The position numbers were made by a program, and so were the translations under genes. From Planctomycetota bacterium (GTDB lineage Bacteria; Planctomycetota; UBA1135; GCA-002686595): 64,000 nt of DNA. The notes under the pieces are model-generated. The model did not search any database. It saw nothing but the letters and a program-made list of their open reading frames with translations, and was not told the origin of the DNA. This document shows, in pieces, positions 1 to 10,500 of the stretch. The stretch covers positions 1-64,000 of the forward strand of contig NYYZ01000037.1 in assembly GCA_002686945.1 (NCBI GenBank), read 5' to 3'. How positions within the stretch are numbered: position 1 is the stretch's first letter; every line of letters begins with the position of its first letter.

Positions 1-1476
1 GCCGACCAGGCGGGGAGCGCGGCGAAGGGGCGCATCGTGATGGCCACCGTCAAGGGTGACGTGCACGACATCGGCAAGAACATCGTGGGCGTGATCCTCC
101 AGTGCAATAACTACGAGGTGATCGACCTCGGCGTGATGGTGCCCGCCGAAAAAATCCTACGCACGGCTGTCGAACAGGGTGCCGATATGATCGGGCTTTC
201 GGGCCTCATCACCCCTTCTCTTGACGAAATGGTGCATGTGGCCAAGGAAATGGAACGCGAGGGCTTTGAGATCCCTCTTCTGATCGGCGGCGCCACAACC
301 AGCACCCAGCACACGGCGGTCAAAGTCGCTCCCTGCTTCTCCCTGCCAGTAGTGCACGTACATGACGCCTCGCGGGCAGTGGGCGTGGTCAGCGACCTTC
401 TGGACAAGGAGAAACGGGACGTGCTCGCCGAGAAAAACCATGCATCCCAGGAGAAACTGCGCCGCAGTTTCGAGAGCCGCCAGACGAAGCCCCTACTTAG
501 CCTCGCAGTGGCGCGGACAAAGCGCACTGTGATTGACTGGCAGGCCGCTGATCTCGCACGTCCTGAGTTCACCGGGCGACGCATCGTGCAGGGCATCGGA
601 CTAGAAGATCTTGCGCAGACCATCGATTGGACGTTCTTCTTCAGCGCATGGGAGCTAAAGGGCAAGTTCCCCAACATCCTCGACGATCCCAAGCAAGGAG
701 CGGCCGCCAGGGAACTCTATGCCAACGGGCAAGAGATGCTGCAGCACATCATCAGAGAAGAACTACTTGAACCCCGCGGAGTCTATGGCTTCTGGCCCGC
801 CTGTAGCGAAGGCGATGACATCGTGCTCTTCGAAGATGATCAGCTGGCCCACGCAATCGCACGCTTCCCCATGCTACGCCAGCAGACCATGCACCCTGAC
901 GATCGCCCGAACCGCTGCCTTGCGGATTTCGTAGCTCCCCGTGATGCTGGACGGGTCGACCATGTGGGGGCCTTCGCGGTCTCCTGCGGGCACGGAGTAG
1001 AGGAACTGGTCACCAAGTACGAAGCCGAACACGACGACTACTCCGCAATCCTCTGCAAGGCTTTGGCCGACCGACTGGTGGAGTCTTTCGCCGAACGCCT
1101 GCACCAGACCGCCCGCGCAGCATTCGGTCATCCGGATGCAGGTGACATCACCAACGAAGATCTGATCCACGAGAACTACCGCGGCATCCGCCCCGCCTTC
1201 GGCTACCCCGCCTGTCCGGATCATTTGCCCAAGACCACGCTCTTCGAATTGCTCGACGCTCCATCGATTGGCATCTCCCTCACAGAGAGCCTGGCAATGG
1301 CCCCGGCCGCTTCGGTCAGTGGAATCTACCTGCCCCATCCAGAGGCGCGCTACTTTGGTATTGGCCGGATCACCCTGGAGCAGGTGGAGGACTACGCTAT
1401 TCGTATGGAACGGCCGACAGCGGAAATCGAACGCTGGCTCTCGCCTTCGTTGGCCTACGAACCAGATTCAAAATAA
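1..1476 (+). CDS. metH: Cobalamin-dependent methionine synthase, C-terminal part (5' truncated by window)
   Basis: Transfers a methyl group from 5-methyltetrahydrofolate to homocysteine through cobalamin in the cytoplasm. The frame is open from base 1, so the gene starts outside the window; only the B12-binding and reactivation modules are present. The B12 signature GDVHDIGKN is at the left edge, with the cobalt-ligand His codon at 64-66. It is followed by the Rossmann B12 domain (ILIGGATTS-like strand), then the SAM-binding activation domain with RGIRPAFGYPACPDH (about 1180-1225) and a closing segment with ESLAMAPAASVSG. These are standard MetH signatures. A short imperfect hairpin follows the stop but has no T-tract. 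MetF, which makes its methyl donor, lies at 60035-60904. Confidence 0.97.
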   Translation, partial: ADQAGSAAKGRIVMATVKGDVHDIGKNIVGVILQCNNYEVIDLGVMVPAEKILRTAVEQGADMIGLSGLITPSLDEMVHVAKEMEREGFEIPLLIGGATTSTQHTAVKVAPCFSLPVVHVHDASRAVGVVSDLLDKEKRDVLAEKNHASQEKLRRSFESRQTKPLLSLAVARTKRTVIDWQAADLARPEFTGRRIVQGIGLEDLAQTIDWTFFFSAWELKGKFPNILDDPKQGAAARELYANGQEMLQHIIREELLEPRGVYGFWPACSEGDDIVLFEDDQLAHAIARFPMLRQQTMHPDDRPNRCLADFVAPRDAGRVDHVGAFAVSCGHGVEELVTKYEAEHDDYSAILCKALADRLVESFAERLHQTARAAFGHPDAGDITNEDLIHENYRGIRPAFGYPACPDHLPKTTLFELLDAPSIGISLTESLAMAPAASVSGIYLPHPEARYFGIGRITLEQVEDYAIRMERPTAEIERWLSPSLAYEPDSK

Positions 1477-1611
1477 TCCTCAAACCTGCGAGGATCCTCC
1501 GTAACTCATTAGGTGACGGAATTCTTCGCTCCAGACCTGCTCTTCTGTGCACGGTTTGGCCGATTGGACCGTTACGATCCACTGGGATGTAATCCAGCGG
1601 CATCCCCCACC

Positions 1612-4428
1612 ATGCGTGACCCCCAACCCCTTCCCCTTCTCGCTGCCACGGCACTCTTGCTGGTCGGCTGCAGCGGCTCTGAAGACCCGGCCTCGGCTGG
1701 AGCGCAAGCGAAGCAGGACTTCACGCCCATCGCAGCACCCTCCAACCCCATGACCGACCTGGAGTTGGTGGAGGACCGCACGGAAGAGGTTGCCGATCGC
1801 TTGCTCTCATTCTCCGCAGTACTGGTCAAGCAGGACTTTGAAACCGCACAGGCTTGGTTCGCCGACGACTTCCAGGGAATGGGTTTCGCAGGCCTTCTGG
1901 TCTCCAGCGAAACAACACAACTACAGGGCGTTGTATCCCGGGACTTCGATGTGAGCAGAGCGCCGATCGTCAACAAGGCCGGCCTGATCGCATCCTGGGA
2001 AGAGACATTTGGCAAGTGGGGCCAGGTGAGCAGCGTCATCTGGAAGGTCAAGGGTGCTGAGTTCCAACAGGGCGGTCGCCCCTCGGGACGAATCAAACTC
2101 TACTTGCACGCGACGGGAATCCTGCCGGACGGCACCATGCAGTCATTTGCCGCCTGGGGTTGGGCAAGGGTCAAGCGCGTGGGTGATTGGGTCATCGACC
2201 GGCTTGAGTTCACCTCCTACAACTTCAAGACCCTCTCACAAGCTCCCTATGTAGAAGTCACCAGTGCCGCTGGCGTGGGTCACACCTTTGCCCGCTTCGG
2301 GTCTGACCAGAACCGCTCATTCCACTTCAATGGCGCTGCTGCCGGAGACGTGGATGGCGACGGGGATTGGGACCTGTTCGTGCCTAGTGACGAGCGTAAT
2401 TTCCTTTATATCGCCCAGCCCGACGGGACCTACACAGAAGAAGCTGTACAGCGTGCCGTGGATCAACCGGACGATGGCACCGGCGCGGTGTTTCTGGACT
2501 ATGACAACGACGGCGACCAGGATCTGTTCGTAGCCCAGGTGGGCTGGGCCTTCGAAGACGATCGAGGCGGACATCACTGCGCCCTCTACACCAATGATGG
2601 CACAGGCAAGTTCACCCACGCCTCGGAACTGGCGGGCCTCGGAAGCCCATTTGTGGCCTACTCTCCCACGGTCTTCGACTTTGATGGCGACGGCTGGCTG
2701 GACATTTTCCTCTCCTGCTACGGCATGGTCGAACGCGAGCACAACAACTCCTGGTTCCAAGCCACCAACGGATATCCCAACGCTCTGCTCCGCAACCTTG
2801 GCGAAGGAAAGGGCTTCGAGGATGTAGCCACCAAACTCGGAATGGCCGGCAGCAGATGGTCCTACGCCTCAGCGGCGGCGGATATCGATCTTGACGGCGA
2901 TCCGGACCTGTATGTAGCCAACGATTACGGAGACAACGAGTTCTGGATCAACGCTGGAGATGGCACTTTCGAGCAACAGTCAGATGCCCGCGGGGTAACC
3001 GACCGTGGCAACGGAATGGGGGTGTCCTTCGGCGACCTGAACCAGGACGGTAGACTCGACCTCTATGTCTCGAACATGTCCTCTACTGCGGGCAACCGCA
3101 TTTTGGACCGCCTCGAAGACTCCATCGACCAGGAGACTTATCTGGTTCTGCGTAAGCTAGCCGCAGGCAACTCGATCTTCTTTCAGGAACAAGACGGCAA
3201 CTTGAAGCGCCTCCCCAAGAATGCCGGCGGTGTAGGAGCTTCCTGGGCGTGGTCCGCCAACTTGGCTGACTTGAACCTAGACGGTCGCCTCGACATCTTC
3301 TGCACCAACGGCTTTGTGACCGGCAACCTCGCGTTCGACACATGAAGCACCTACTGGCGCCACGTGGTGGCGTCGACTGTGTGTGACACCCCGAGCGAAG
3401 GTGAATTCAAGCTGCAATCTGTCGGCAACGAGGGATTCCTGGACCGACATAACAGTCAGATTTTTGCAGAAGGGCGCAGCTTCAGCGGCAATGAGCGCGA
3501 CAAACTGTTCCTCAACCGGGGAGATGGCACCTTCGCCGACATCTCGGACCTGTCCGGTTGCGACTCTCCCGGCGATGGACGCGGCGTGATTTGCGCTGAC
3601 CTGGACGATGACGGAGACCTGGACCTCTTCGTGCACGAGATCCAGCGCGAACGGCACCACCTGTACCGCAACAACCTGGGCGGCAAGTTCATCAAGGTGC
3701 GCCTCGTAGCAACCAGCGGACAGCATGAAGCAATCGGTGCCACGGTCATCATCCATGGACCCGAAGGCCCAGTGGCTCAACCCCTGACCCGAGGCGCGGG
3801 CTTCGTTTCTTGTCAGGCTCCCGAATTGGTCTTTGGCCTGGGCACGGCAGATTCGGGCACCATCGAAGTCGTCTGGCCCGGGGGCGCGAAGGAAGACTTC
3901 GGCACAATCAAAGCAAACTCACGGGTGCTGCTCACCGAAGGCAGCGGCCAAGCCACGAACTTCGCTGCCAGGCCCCGTCCACTTCCCGATCCCCTGCCCA
4001 AGGGCTTGCTCCTGCGCATAGGCGACACCTTGCCTGCTCTTGGGATGCTCGACGCCCAGGGCGAACTCGCGATTCTGGATCCGATTGCCCTCGCAGACGG
4101 AGGTGAACTCTGGATCAACATGTGGGGCAAGAGTTGCGTGCCCTGCATCAAGGAAATGCCCCTGTTGTCAGAGCACGACAAGTCAGCGGACCTTCGGGTT
4201 GTGCTGCTCTGCACGGACCCACCCCAGCACCGCGCACAAGCAGCTCCTATCGCCGCCAAACGAGCCACGGGATTGGCGGATTTCTACTTAGGTGCTGAAC
4301 CGCGTGATGTGGCGGCACCCCCAGAAAACTACATCGACTTGTTGCGTCTGCCGATCCCCACAACCCTACGGATTTCCGCCGAGGGCAAGTTGCTCGGGGT
4401 GATACGCGGCACAGTGCCGCCCCATTGA
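1612..4428 (+). CDS. FG-GAP/ASPIC-UnbV lipoprotein with C-terminal thioredoxin domain; in-frame TGA, possible selenoprotein
   Basis: The frame is closed by TGA at 3343-3345 but continues in the same frame to 4428, about 938 residues if read through. I chose ATG 1612 because it begins a lipoprotein signal ending in LLLVGC; an upstream GTG at 1513 would place that signal internally. Order: signal peptide; a possible NTF2-like region (about 40-190); FG-GAP/VCBS propeller repeats with calcium loops such as DVDGDGDWD, DYDNDGDQD, DFDGDGWLD and DLDDDGDLD; an ASPIC/UnbV domain (about 700-780, RGAGFVSCQ and WPGG); and a TlpA-like thioredoxin domain with GKSCVPC and a likely cis-proline at IPTT. The TGA sits in TGNLAFDT-(TGA)-STYWRHVVAS. 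No frameshift or second stop appears on either side and the downstream repeats are intact, which argues against an old pseudogene. Either it is recoded (selenocysteine) or a very recent nonsense mutation. Role unknown; probably envelope-anchored and redox-active. Confidence 0.8.
3343..3374 (+). promoter_or_regulatory. Candidate bacterial SECIS element: UGA codon plus downstream hairpin
   Basis: Directly seen: TGA at 3343-3345, then GGCGCCAC (3356-3363) pairing with GTGGCGTC (3367-3374), eight pairs with one G-U, around a GTG loop (3364-3366). The loop starts 18 nt after the UGA and its first base is G. Known bacterial SECIS elements have an apical loop roughly 16-37 nt after the UGA with a G in the first two loop positions, so the geometry fits. 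GC-rich coding DNA forms hairpins by chance, so this is supportive only. No selA, selB, selD or tRNA-Sec lies in this window. Confidence 0.45.
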
Positions 4429-4450
4429 GGAGCTGCACCCAGAACCCTGC

Positions 4451-4963
4451 CTACCATGCTCCAGCGTAGGCCACGCTGAAACCGGGAGCATCACGCAGCG
4501 CGAGAGCATGGAAACGGCTCGAAATCTGCCGCATGTGCAAAGCGTCGTGAGCTGCCAAGGAGGCCAACAGGTCGCCTGCAGAAATCGGTCCTAGCTTGGG
4601 ATGCTCAATCGTAGCCTTCCAATCAGGACGCTTGAGACTGCGCAACCAACCAACCGTGCGTCGACGCTCAAGGCAAAAGCGTTCCAAGCTGCGACTGAAG
4701 TCCAGTTCGTTGTAGCCTCGTGATTCAATCCATCCCAGGGGATCAATCGGAGCCAATTCGCCCTGCCTTCCACCAAGCACGAACTCCAACCGTCCCCGAA
4801 AATCCTCGCGCTCTTCATCCGCCAGGTGACAGACAATCTCAAGCATGCTCCATCCACCGTCCGGCGGACGCCAGCGGGCATCCTGCGGGTCGAGCTCCTC
4901 GAGGAGCTGGCGCAGGCAGGGTGCAAAGACGGCCAAGCGCCCGATGAGTAGGTCGGGATTCAT
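4451..4963 (-). CDS. DinB/YfiT-like four-helix metal-binding family protein
   Basis: A 170-residue protein of the DinB-like superfamily, four-helix proteins with a three-histidine metal site, some acting as thiol-dependent transferases. The N-terminal helix ends in GGWSMLEIVCHLADEE, whose His is the expected first ligand. A C-terminal LAAHDALHMRQI supplies the other two His (HxxxH), so the metal site looks complete. Length is normal for the family. It is convergent with the preceding lipoprotein gene (22 bp between stops) and stands alone on its strand. Substrate cannot be told from sequence. Confidence 0.85.
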   Translation of the reverse strand: MNPDLLIGRLAVFAPCLRQLLEELDPQDARWRPPDGGWSMLEIVCHLADEEREDFRGRLEFVLGGRQGELAPIDPLGWIESRGYNELDFSRSLERFCLERRRTVGWLRSLKRPDWKATIEHPKLGPISAGDLLASLAAHDALHMRQISSRFHALALRDAPGFSVAYAGAW

Positions 4964-5355
4964 TGCTGGGCACCATGATGCCCGAGAGGGGGGGATCTTG
5001 CCGAGGAAAGTTGTCAGTGCTCAGAAGACCAGATGCTGGCACGATGCCGCAATCATGCCGCTCATGGGCAGCAATGGCCCTCACCGGGCTCAGGAGGCCC
5101 TCGAACTCTCTTGATGCGCAAGAGTCCCGCTGCCAGCCTCTCAAGAAATTTGCAACACCCCATCGCCCTGAGCCTTGGGGTCAGCAATTCCCATCGAATC
5201 ACCAGACAGACTCCGCCCCCTCCATCCGCCGCCAGAAGCCAGCCATCCACGCACACGCCAGTAGGCGAGTCCGGGCCGGCTTCCTGTTCTTGCGATGATT
5301 CCGTTGTGGATGACCACCCTGACAGAGCCTATCTTGGACCCGGAGGTAGTTTCCC
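4964..5355. other. Intergenic region without a convincing gene
   Basis: A 392-bp stretch between divergent genes (DinB on minus, membrane protein on plus). Short open frames exist on both strands, but none has a domain, a believable start or coding-like composition. It presumably carries the promoters of both flanking genes. The only clear signal is the Shine-Dalgarno-like GGAGGT at 5342-5347. Confidence 0.6.
5342..5347 (+). promoter_or_regulatory. Strong Shine-Dalgarno site that sets a CTG start
   Basis: GGAGGT lies 8 nt upstream of CTG 5356. No ATG, GTG or TTG lies in frame between the upstream TAG (5347-5349) and TTG 5434, yet the intervening codons encode a good transmembrane helix. The site therefore supports initiation at CTG 5356. 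Confidence 0.55.
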
Positions 5356-6123
5356 CTGTCCACGATCACCCGCATTGCCCTGATTCTCATCCTTGGTGCC
5401 CTTACCAGCATCGCCAGCTGGTGGACCCTGTTCTTGCGTAGTGAAATCAAGGGCACCGAGATCGAATTGGCGCAGCGAAACGAACGGATCGCGACTCTTG
5501 AGCAAGATCTCCAGGCACATGCCCTCCAGATCAACGCCTTGACCACTGAACTGGCCGAAAGCGAACAACTCCGCAGGCAGTCAGAAGCTGCCCGACTCTT
5601 GCTCAAGGTCAACCACCGAGCGGCCCTGATGGAAGTCTTGGAACAGGGACCCGACCCCGCCGACCCCGGGCAGGTTCTCACCCGAGTCCGCTTCGTGGAA
5701 TTGGACGCAGTCGGCAAGCCCGCCGGTACTCCCCAGGAGATCACAGTCCAAGGCACTCGCGTATATTTGGAATCCTTGGTGATCAAATTCGACGACACTT
5801 TTGTGGAAGGAGGCGATGCCCTACGCGGCACGAGCGTCTGTATCTTCAAGAAGATGTTCGGCGAAGACACCCCCGCCAAGTCGGGCACTGCCATCGATGC
5901 GGTAGGCCAGCGCCCTCACCCCTATGCTCAAGGGGACACGATCGATCCTTGGTTCGATGAACTATGGAGCAGCTTTTGGAGCTATGCCAACGATCCAGAT
6001 GCCGCGGCCAAGAAAGGCGTACGCGCCATGCACGGGGAAGCCCCATGGATCGAGGCCCGGCCTGGGGGACGCTATCGTGTGGACCTGCGCGCATCGGGCG
6101 GCTTGACGATCACTGCCGAATAG
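5356..6123 (+). CDS. Membrane-anchored coiled-coil protein, probable CTG start
   Basis: About 255 residues, function unknown. Reading from CTG 5356 gives a short N-terminus, a hydrophobic helix (about residues 7-27, ending in SWWTLFLR), a coiled coil (about 28-75, rich in Glu/Gln/Leu with heptad-like spacing) and a globular domain of about 170 residues with VRFVELDAVGKPAG, LVIKFDDTFVEGGD and FWSYANDPDAAAKKGVRAMHGEAP. Starting at TTG 5434, the first conventional start, would lose the membrane anchor. I recognise the C-terminal part as resembling conserved planctomycete hypothetical proteins, but this is from memory only. Likely an envelope protein with its coiled coil and domain outside the membrane. 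It is convergent with the M64 peptidase gene. Confidence 0.75.
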   Translation: MSTITRIALILILGALTSIASWWTLFLRSEIKGTEIELAQRNERIATLEQDLQAHALQINALTTELAESEQLRRQSEAARLLLKVNHRAALMEVLEQGPDPADPGQVLTRVRFVELDAVGKPAGTPQEITVQGTRVYLESLVIKFDDTFVEGGDALRGTSVCIFKKMFGEDTPAKSGTAIDAVGQRPHPYAQGDTIDPWFDELWSSFWSYANDPDAAAKKGVRAMHGEAPWIEARPGGRYRVDLRASGGLTITAE

Positions 6124-6146
6124 GACCCGCCCGAGAGGGGATTGCT

Positions 6147-7532
6147 CTACTTCTCGGGCACACGCACCCACCACGCGCGTTCACTCTCCAGCAAACCGTC
6201 TAGATCCTTGATCACCAAGGGTTTGCGCTCTCCCCGTGGCTGGGTGCTGTCCTTGACGCGACAGATCACCCGGTAGCGACCCGGATCCAGCTTGGAGAGC
6301 TTCAGCTTCAAGGTACTGGAGCCCGTGCGGGCGCTGCGATGGGCGATCCAGGGCTTGGTCTTCATCAAGGGCAGCCTGCCTGGTTTGCGGGTTCTTCCCG
6401 CATGCTTTCGGTTGTATCGGCGGGCGCTCGCCCGATCGGGATTGGGAACACCCAGAGGAGTCTTGCCCTCGGGCAGCACATACCAGTTCACATCCAAGCG
6501 ATGGGTCGTGGGACGCAAGGGTTGCACCATGAACTCCAAGCCATCTTTGGTCAGGAGCAACTCCTCACTGGACTGGCGCGACTGTACAGAGGGACTGCTG
6601 GCGTCGATAGGATCCAGGACCGAGTACATACGCAGGATCAGCGCCTCAGTACAAACCGGACAAAAGAACTCACCGGACTCCATCACGCAGCCACTGGAGG
6701 TGGGCTTCCAAGCGCCACGCACCTGACCCGAAGCGCCCTCATACATCCCAACGCCACGAACCTTGGCCTCGATGAAGTGCGCCCAAGGAGCTTTCTTGGG
6801 ATCCCCGTCGTTGGTCACGTTCTTCCCGCGCCGGGGAGCTCCGCGCTTATGCGTCTCGGTGGCATACTCATCACTAAGACCACCAAACGAGTGACCGAAC
6901 TCGTGCACAGCAGTCTTGATGCTCTTGCCGCCTATGGTCGCTATTCCACCGCCCCCCGTGCCCAGGATGCCATTGCGCACAAAGACGATAGCCTGGCCAT
7001 CATGCTCCGGAAGCTCGCGCAACACATCCCAAGCGGCCTTGGTGTCAATACCCACATGACCAGCATTTGTACTCAAGGTGCGTCCGTTGAGGGCGGTGTC
7101 ATAGTCACGGCCAAAACCATCCACTCCGTTGTCAGCGCTAACCAGGTCCGTGCGCAAGAAATTGAAATAGGTGCTGTACGCTCCAAGCAGACGATTGCGG
7201 GCGAAGAACCCCGGCACGTCTTCAGCGAGTTTGACGAAGCCTTTCATCTCGCCTACCTGATACCCCTCGCCCATGAGCACCACATCAATGCGGTTGGCCG
7301 GGTCGCCGTTGTACAGAACCCAGTCCCAACCCAAGAAAGCGCTGGGCTGGCTGCGCTTTGCGGCGATACGACCGGCGGCGGTGTCCGGATGGGCCCGGGC
7401 GAGGCGAGTGTAGGCGACTTGCGCCGCCTTGAATTGCAACTTGCGTGCCTTGCCTTGGGCCTTGGCCAAGGCCTCGTCGGGAGTGTCCGCCCCGGCGAGA
7501 ATCAAGGCCACGAAAATCAAGATCGTATGCAT
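6147..7532 (-). CDS. Peptidase family M64 (IgA-peptidase-like) exported metalloprotease
   Basis: 461 residues starting at ATG 7532; the TTG just before it is less likely. An N-terminal signal peptide (MHTILIFVALILAGA) is followed by a helical region and then the M64 domain, with VVLMGEGYQ near 85 and the zinc site HEFGHSFGGLSDEY at about 210-223 (His210, Glu211, His214). The C-terminus (from about 370) is a beta-rich domain of unknown role. The start overlaps the stop of the upstream gene as TGATG, so translation is probably coupled to the PVC-type cytochrome protein. Expected to act in the periplasm or outside the cell; substrates unknown. Confidence 0.92.
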   Translation of the reverse strand: MHTILIFVALILAGADTPDEALAKAQGKARKLQFKAAQVAYTRLARAHPDTAAGRIAAKRSQPSAFLGWDWVLYNGDPANRIDVVLMGEGYQVGEMKGFVKLAEDVPGFFARNRLLGAYSTYFNFLRTDLVSADNGVDGFGRDYDTALNGRTLSTNAGHVGIDTKAAWDVLRELPEHDGQAIVFVRNGILGTGGGGIATIGGKSIKTAVHEFGHSFGGLSDEYATETHKRGAPRRGKNVTNDGDPKKAPWAHFIEAKVRGVGMYEGASGQVRGAWKPTSSGCVMESGEFFCPVCTEALILRMYSVLDPIDASSPSVQSRQSSEELLLTKDGLEFMVQPLRPTTHRLDVNWYVLPEGKTPLGVPNPDRASARRYNRKHAGRTRKPGRLPLMKTKPWIAHRSARTGSSTLKLKLSKLDPGRYRVICRVKDSTQPRGERKPLVIKDLDGLLESERAWWVRVPEK

Positions 7533-10500
7533 CAATCGAAGCAGATGGCAGCTGGGTCAGCGCCCGAGAGAGTGTAGGCCAAGAGGTCAAGAACTTCGTC
7601 CATGGTCAGCACATTCAGCAAGCCCGCTGGCATGCGAGACAGGGGATGGGGTCGCTGCAATTCGATCTCTTCAGGGTCGATCTCATGGAGCACTTCGTCA
7701 GGGGGCTGTGTTCGCAGAAGTATCCCCTCCGCCGAACGCCCCTCCAGCCGACCAACCAACAGGATCCCATCCCGGGTAAGGACCTCGTAATCCTGGTACT
7801 GATCTGAAATCTCCTTGGATGGGTCGAGAATCGAATCCAACAGGTCTCCCCGAGTGAAGCGACTCGCCACGCCGGTCAGGTCGTGTCCCGTGGAGCCACC
7901 CTCGCCAGCTATACGGTGACACTCCATGCAGCGCGCCTTGTTGAAAGCCGCGCGGCCCTGTTCAAAATTGCGGCCGGACAAGACCTCAGACAGATGAGGA
8001 CGCAATTCCTCGTCCAGCCAGGCGTTGACAAAGTTGGCCTCAATGGCGACCGACTTCGGTTCGGGTTCCAGTTTCAGAACTGCCGCCAGGGACTGGCGTT
8101 CAGCGTCACTGAGTCGTCCCGCTGCCTCACTGCGCAGATTGCGCACATACTTCTCGAGGCTATGGCCGCCGGGCAATTCCAGCCCTTGGGTGCCCATCCA
8201 TGTAAACCAAGAGCGGCGACGCTCAATTGTCCAACCCTGCTTGGCATCAAGCAGCACAAAGGCATAGAACAGCGCTTCATCTCCGCTAGTTGCCCCGAGC
8301 AGATTCTTGAGCGCAAGGGGCACCGCCCTTGGCTCACCAAGAGCGACCAGGAGACGCAGACGATCTCGGTCAAGGTCACCGCCCCCAGCACCCCAACGCA
8401 CGCCCAAGCGCTTGCGCCAGGCCCGCTTGTGCTCTTCAGCAGGAAGACCCCAACGAATGCAAAGCAACTGCAAAGCTCGCAGGTGCGCACCCTCTTCCAT
8501 TTTCGTTGCCAAGGCTGACTCCCAAGTGCGCGCAAGGGAGGCCAGACTCGTTGCCTTCCATTGATCTCCTGCGCTACGGGCGAGCCCGATCACGCTTCCT
8601 GCAACCACAAGCGGAGCAGAATGCGTGAGGCCCCCTTGGGCCCAGGCCTCCACCGGCGTTTGCTCCAAGGCAACACGCGCCGCGTGGCGCACAAACCGGT
8701 CCCTTGATCCGAGAGCATTGATCAACTGCTGGCTGTCCACCGCTTGCCCTGCGCCATGGTGCTCCTCCAGACTCGCGCGCAAGATCACCTCAGGCGTGGG
8801 GTCAGACGCAACGGGCCGCGACCCCGCAGCCTGGCTACTGGTCACTCGATACAGGCCACTAAGACTACGGCGACCGCCGGTGGTGATGTACAGCGCCCCG
8901 TCTTCAGCAACCACCATGTCAGTCACCGGGAAGGGACGCCCTCGGGCGAAGACTTTCGAGGTGCCAGAAAAACTCGCCCCATCCGGCTGCATGAACACCG
9001 CGTAGATCGTCCCGTAGGCCCAGTCCCCCACCAAGAACGCGTTGCGCCAAGGCCCCGGGAAAAGGGCGTTGGTCAGGAAGGTCACCCCAGTCGGCGAACC
9101 AATGCCCATGTCCAAGGTCCCGGGCAGGGAGTCCTCGTAGTGCGCCGCCCACTTGCCGCTACCGTTGCGCCAGCCGTACTCAGCCCCGGAAACCAGGTGC
9201 AAGATACGAGTCGGCCGATACCAGGGCAGGCCCACATCCCACTCCATGTCCGAGTCAAAGGTGAACAGATCTCCCGAGGGCGAGAAGGCCAGGTCATAGG
9301 CATTGCGCATACCGATGGCAAAGAGGTCAAACTCCGTGCCCTCGGGGTCCGTGCGCACGACCCAGCCCCCCGGAGCCAACTTGTTGCGGGCGTGACCATT
9401 TGCATCCGGCAAACGCGTCAGGAGTTGATCCTCGGCCCAAACCGGTGCCGGGTGTACCCGCCCCGCCGGAGTCGGAACCGCCACGTGATTGCCTCCGACG
9501 ATCCAAAGGGACTCCCCGTCAGGTCTCAGCACGATCCCATGTGGTCCGTGTTCGCCCCCCGAACCGAATCCGCTCAACTTGCGAACATGATCCAGTTCTC
9601 CATCAGCGTTGGTGTCACTGACCACATAGAGCCCCGTCTTCCCCAGGCCAACCACCACATACAGCTTGCCAAATGCCCAGCAAAGTCCCTGGGCCTGACC
9701 CAGATCCACGGGAACACGCTTGATGATGGGCTCCTCTTGCGAGCCCACCGGCTGCGGCTTTACCTTCCAGAGGGCCCCATACTGATCACTCGTATAGAGC
9801 ATCCCCATCCCATCGGAGCAAATGCTGACCCAGGACCCTTGGGTATCTGGATCAACCACATGCAGCAGTTCAATCTTGAACCCTTCAGGAACCCAGACAC
9901 TATCCGCAGAGAGAGTACGGTCCAAAGTTCCATCGCCCGCCACAGAGGGAGTGCCCCAGGGCTCGCTGCCCCATGGGCCGAAAGACACAGGATCGGACCA
10001 CAATTGATCGTCAAAGTCCGCCACCTTCCAAGCAACATTCCCGTCGAGGTAGCGCGCGGTGTCCAAGGCACGCCAGCTGGAGTCTGTCCCCAGAACCTCG
10101 GTCCTGCCCTTTCCCAGATCCATGGTCAAGCGCAGAAAGACTCCCGCAGGACCACCCTGGTTCTGAGCGCGCACAGCAAGCAAGTGTTCACCAGGAGTCA
10201 ATTCAACCAAACGCTCGAAGGGTTTCGTCCAATCAAGCACATTGGCCAACAGTTCTCCATCCAGGAAAATGTTGGCCCGGTTGTCTGCGGTCCCAAAGAG
10301 GAGGGCAGACTGAATCGACTCGGGTACGGTGAAGCGCTTACGCAACCAAACCTGATTGTACTTCTCTGGGTTCCGCGGCCCCCAGATCCAAAGGGGCTCA
10401 TGACTTGCCTGGTCTTGGATCACAACAGACCCAGAGTCGGCCCCTTGGGAATGCCCACCCTGGACCGACCCCGCAGCCACAAGAACAGAGGTCAACAGGA

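Noticed and set aside
1476-1495. Six-base-pair hairpin right after the metH stop, considered as a terminator.
   Set aside because: Stem is short and no T-tract follows.
6339-7577. 412-codon plus-strand frame opposite the M64 peptidase.
   Set aside because: The M64 zinc site and signal peptide on the minus strand are clear; the plus frame shows no motif.
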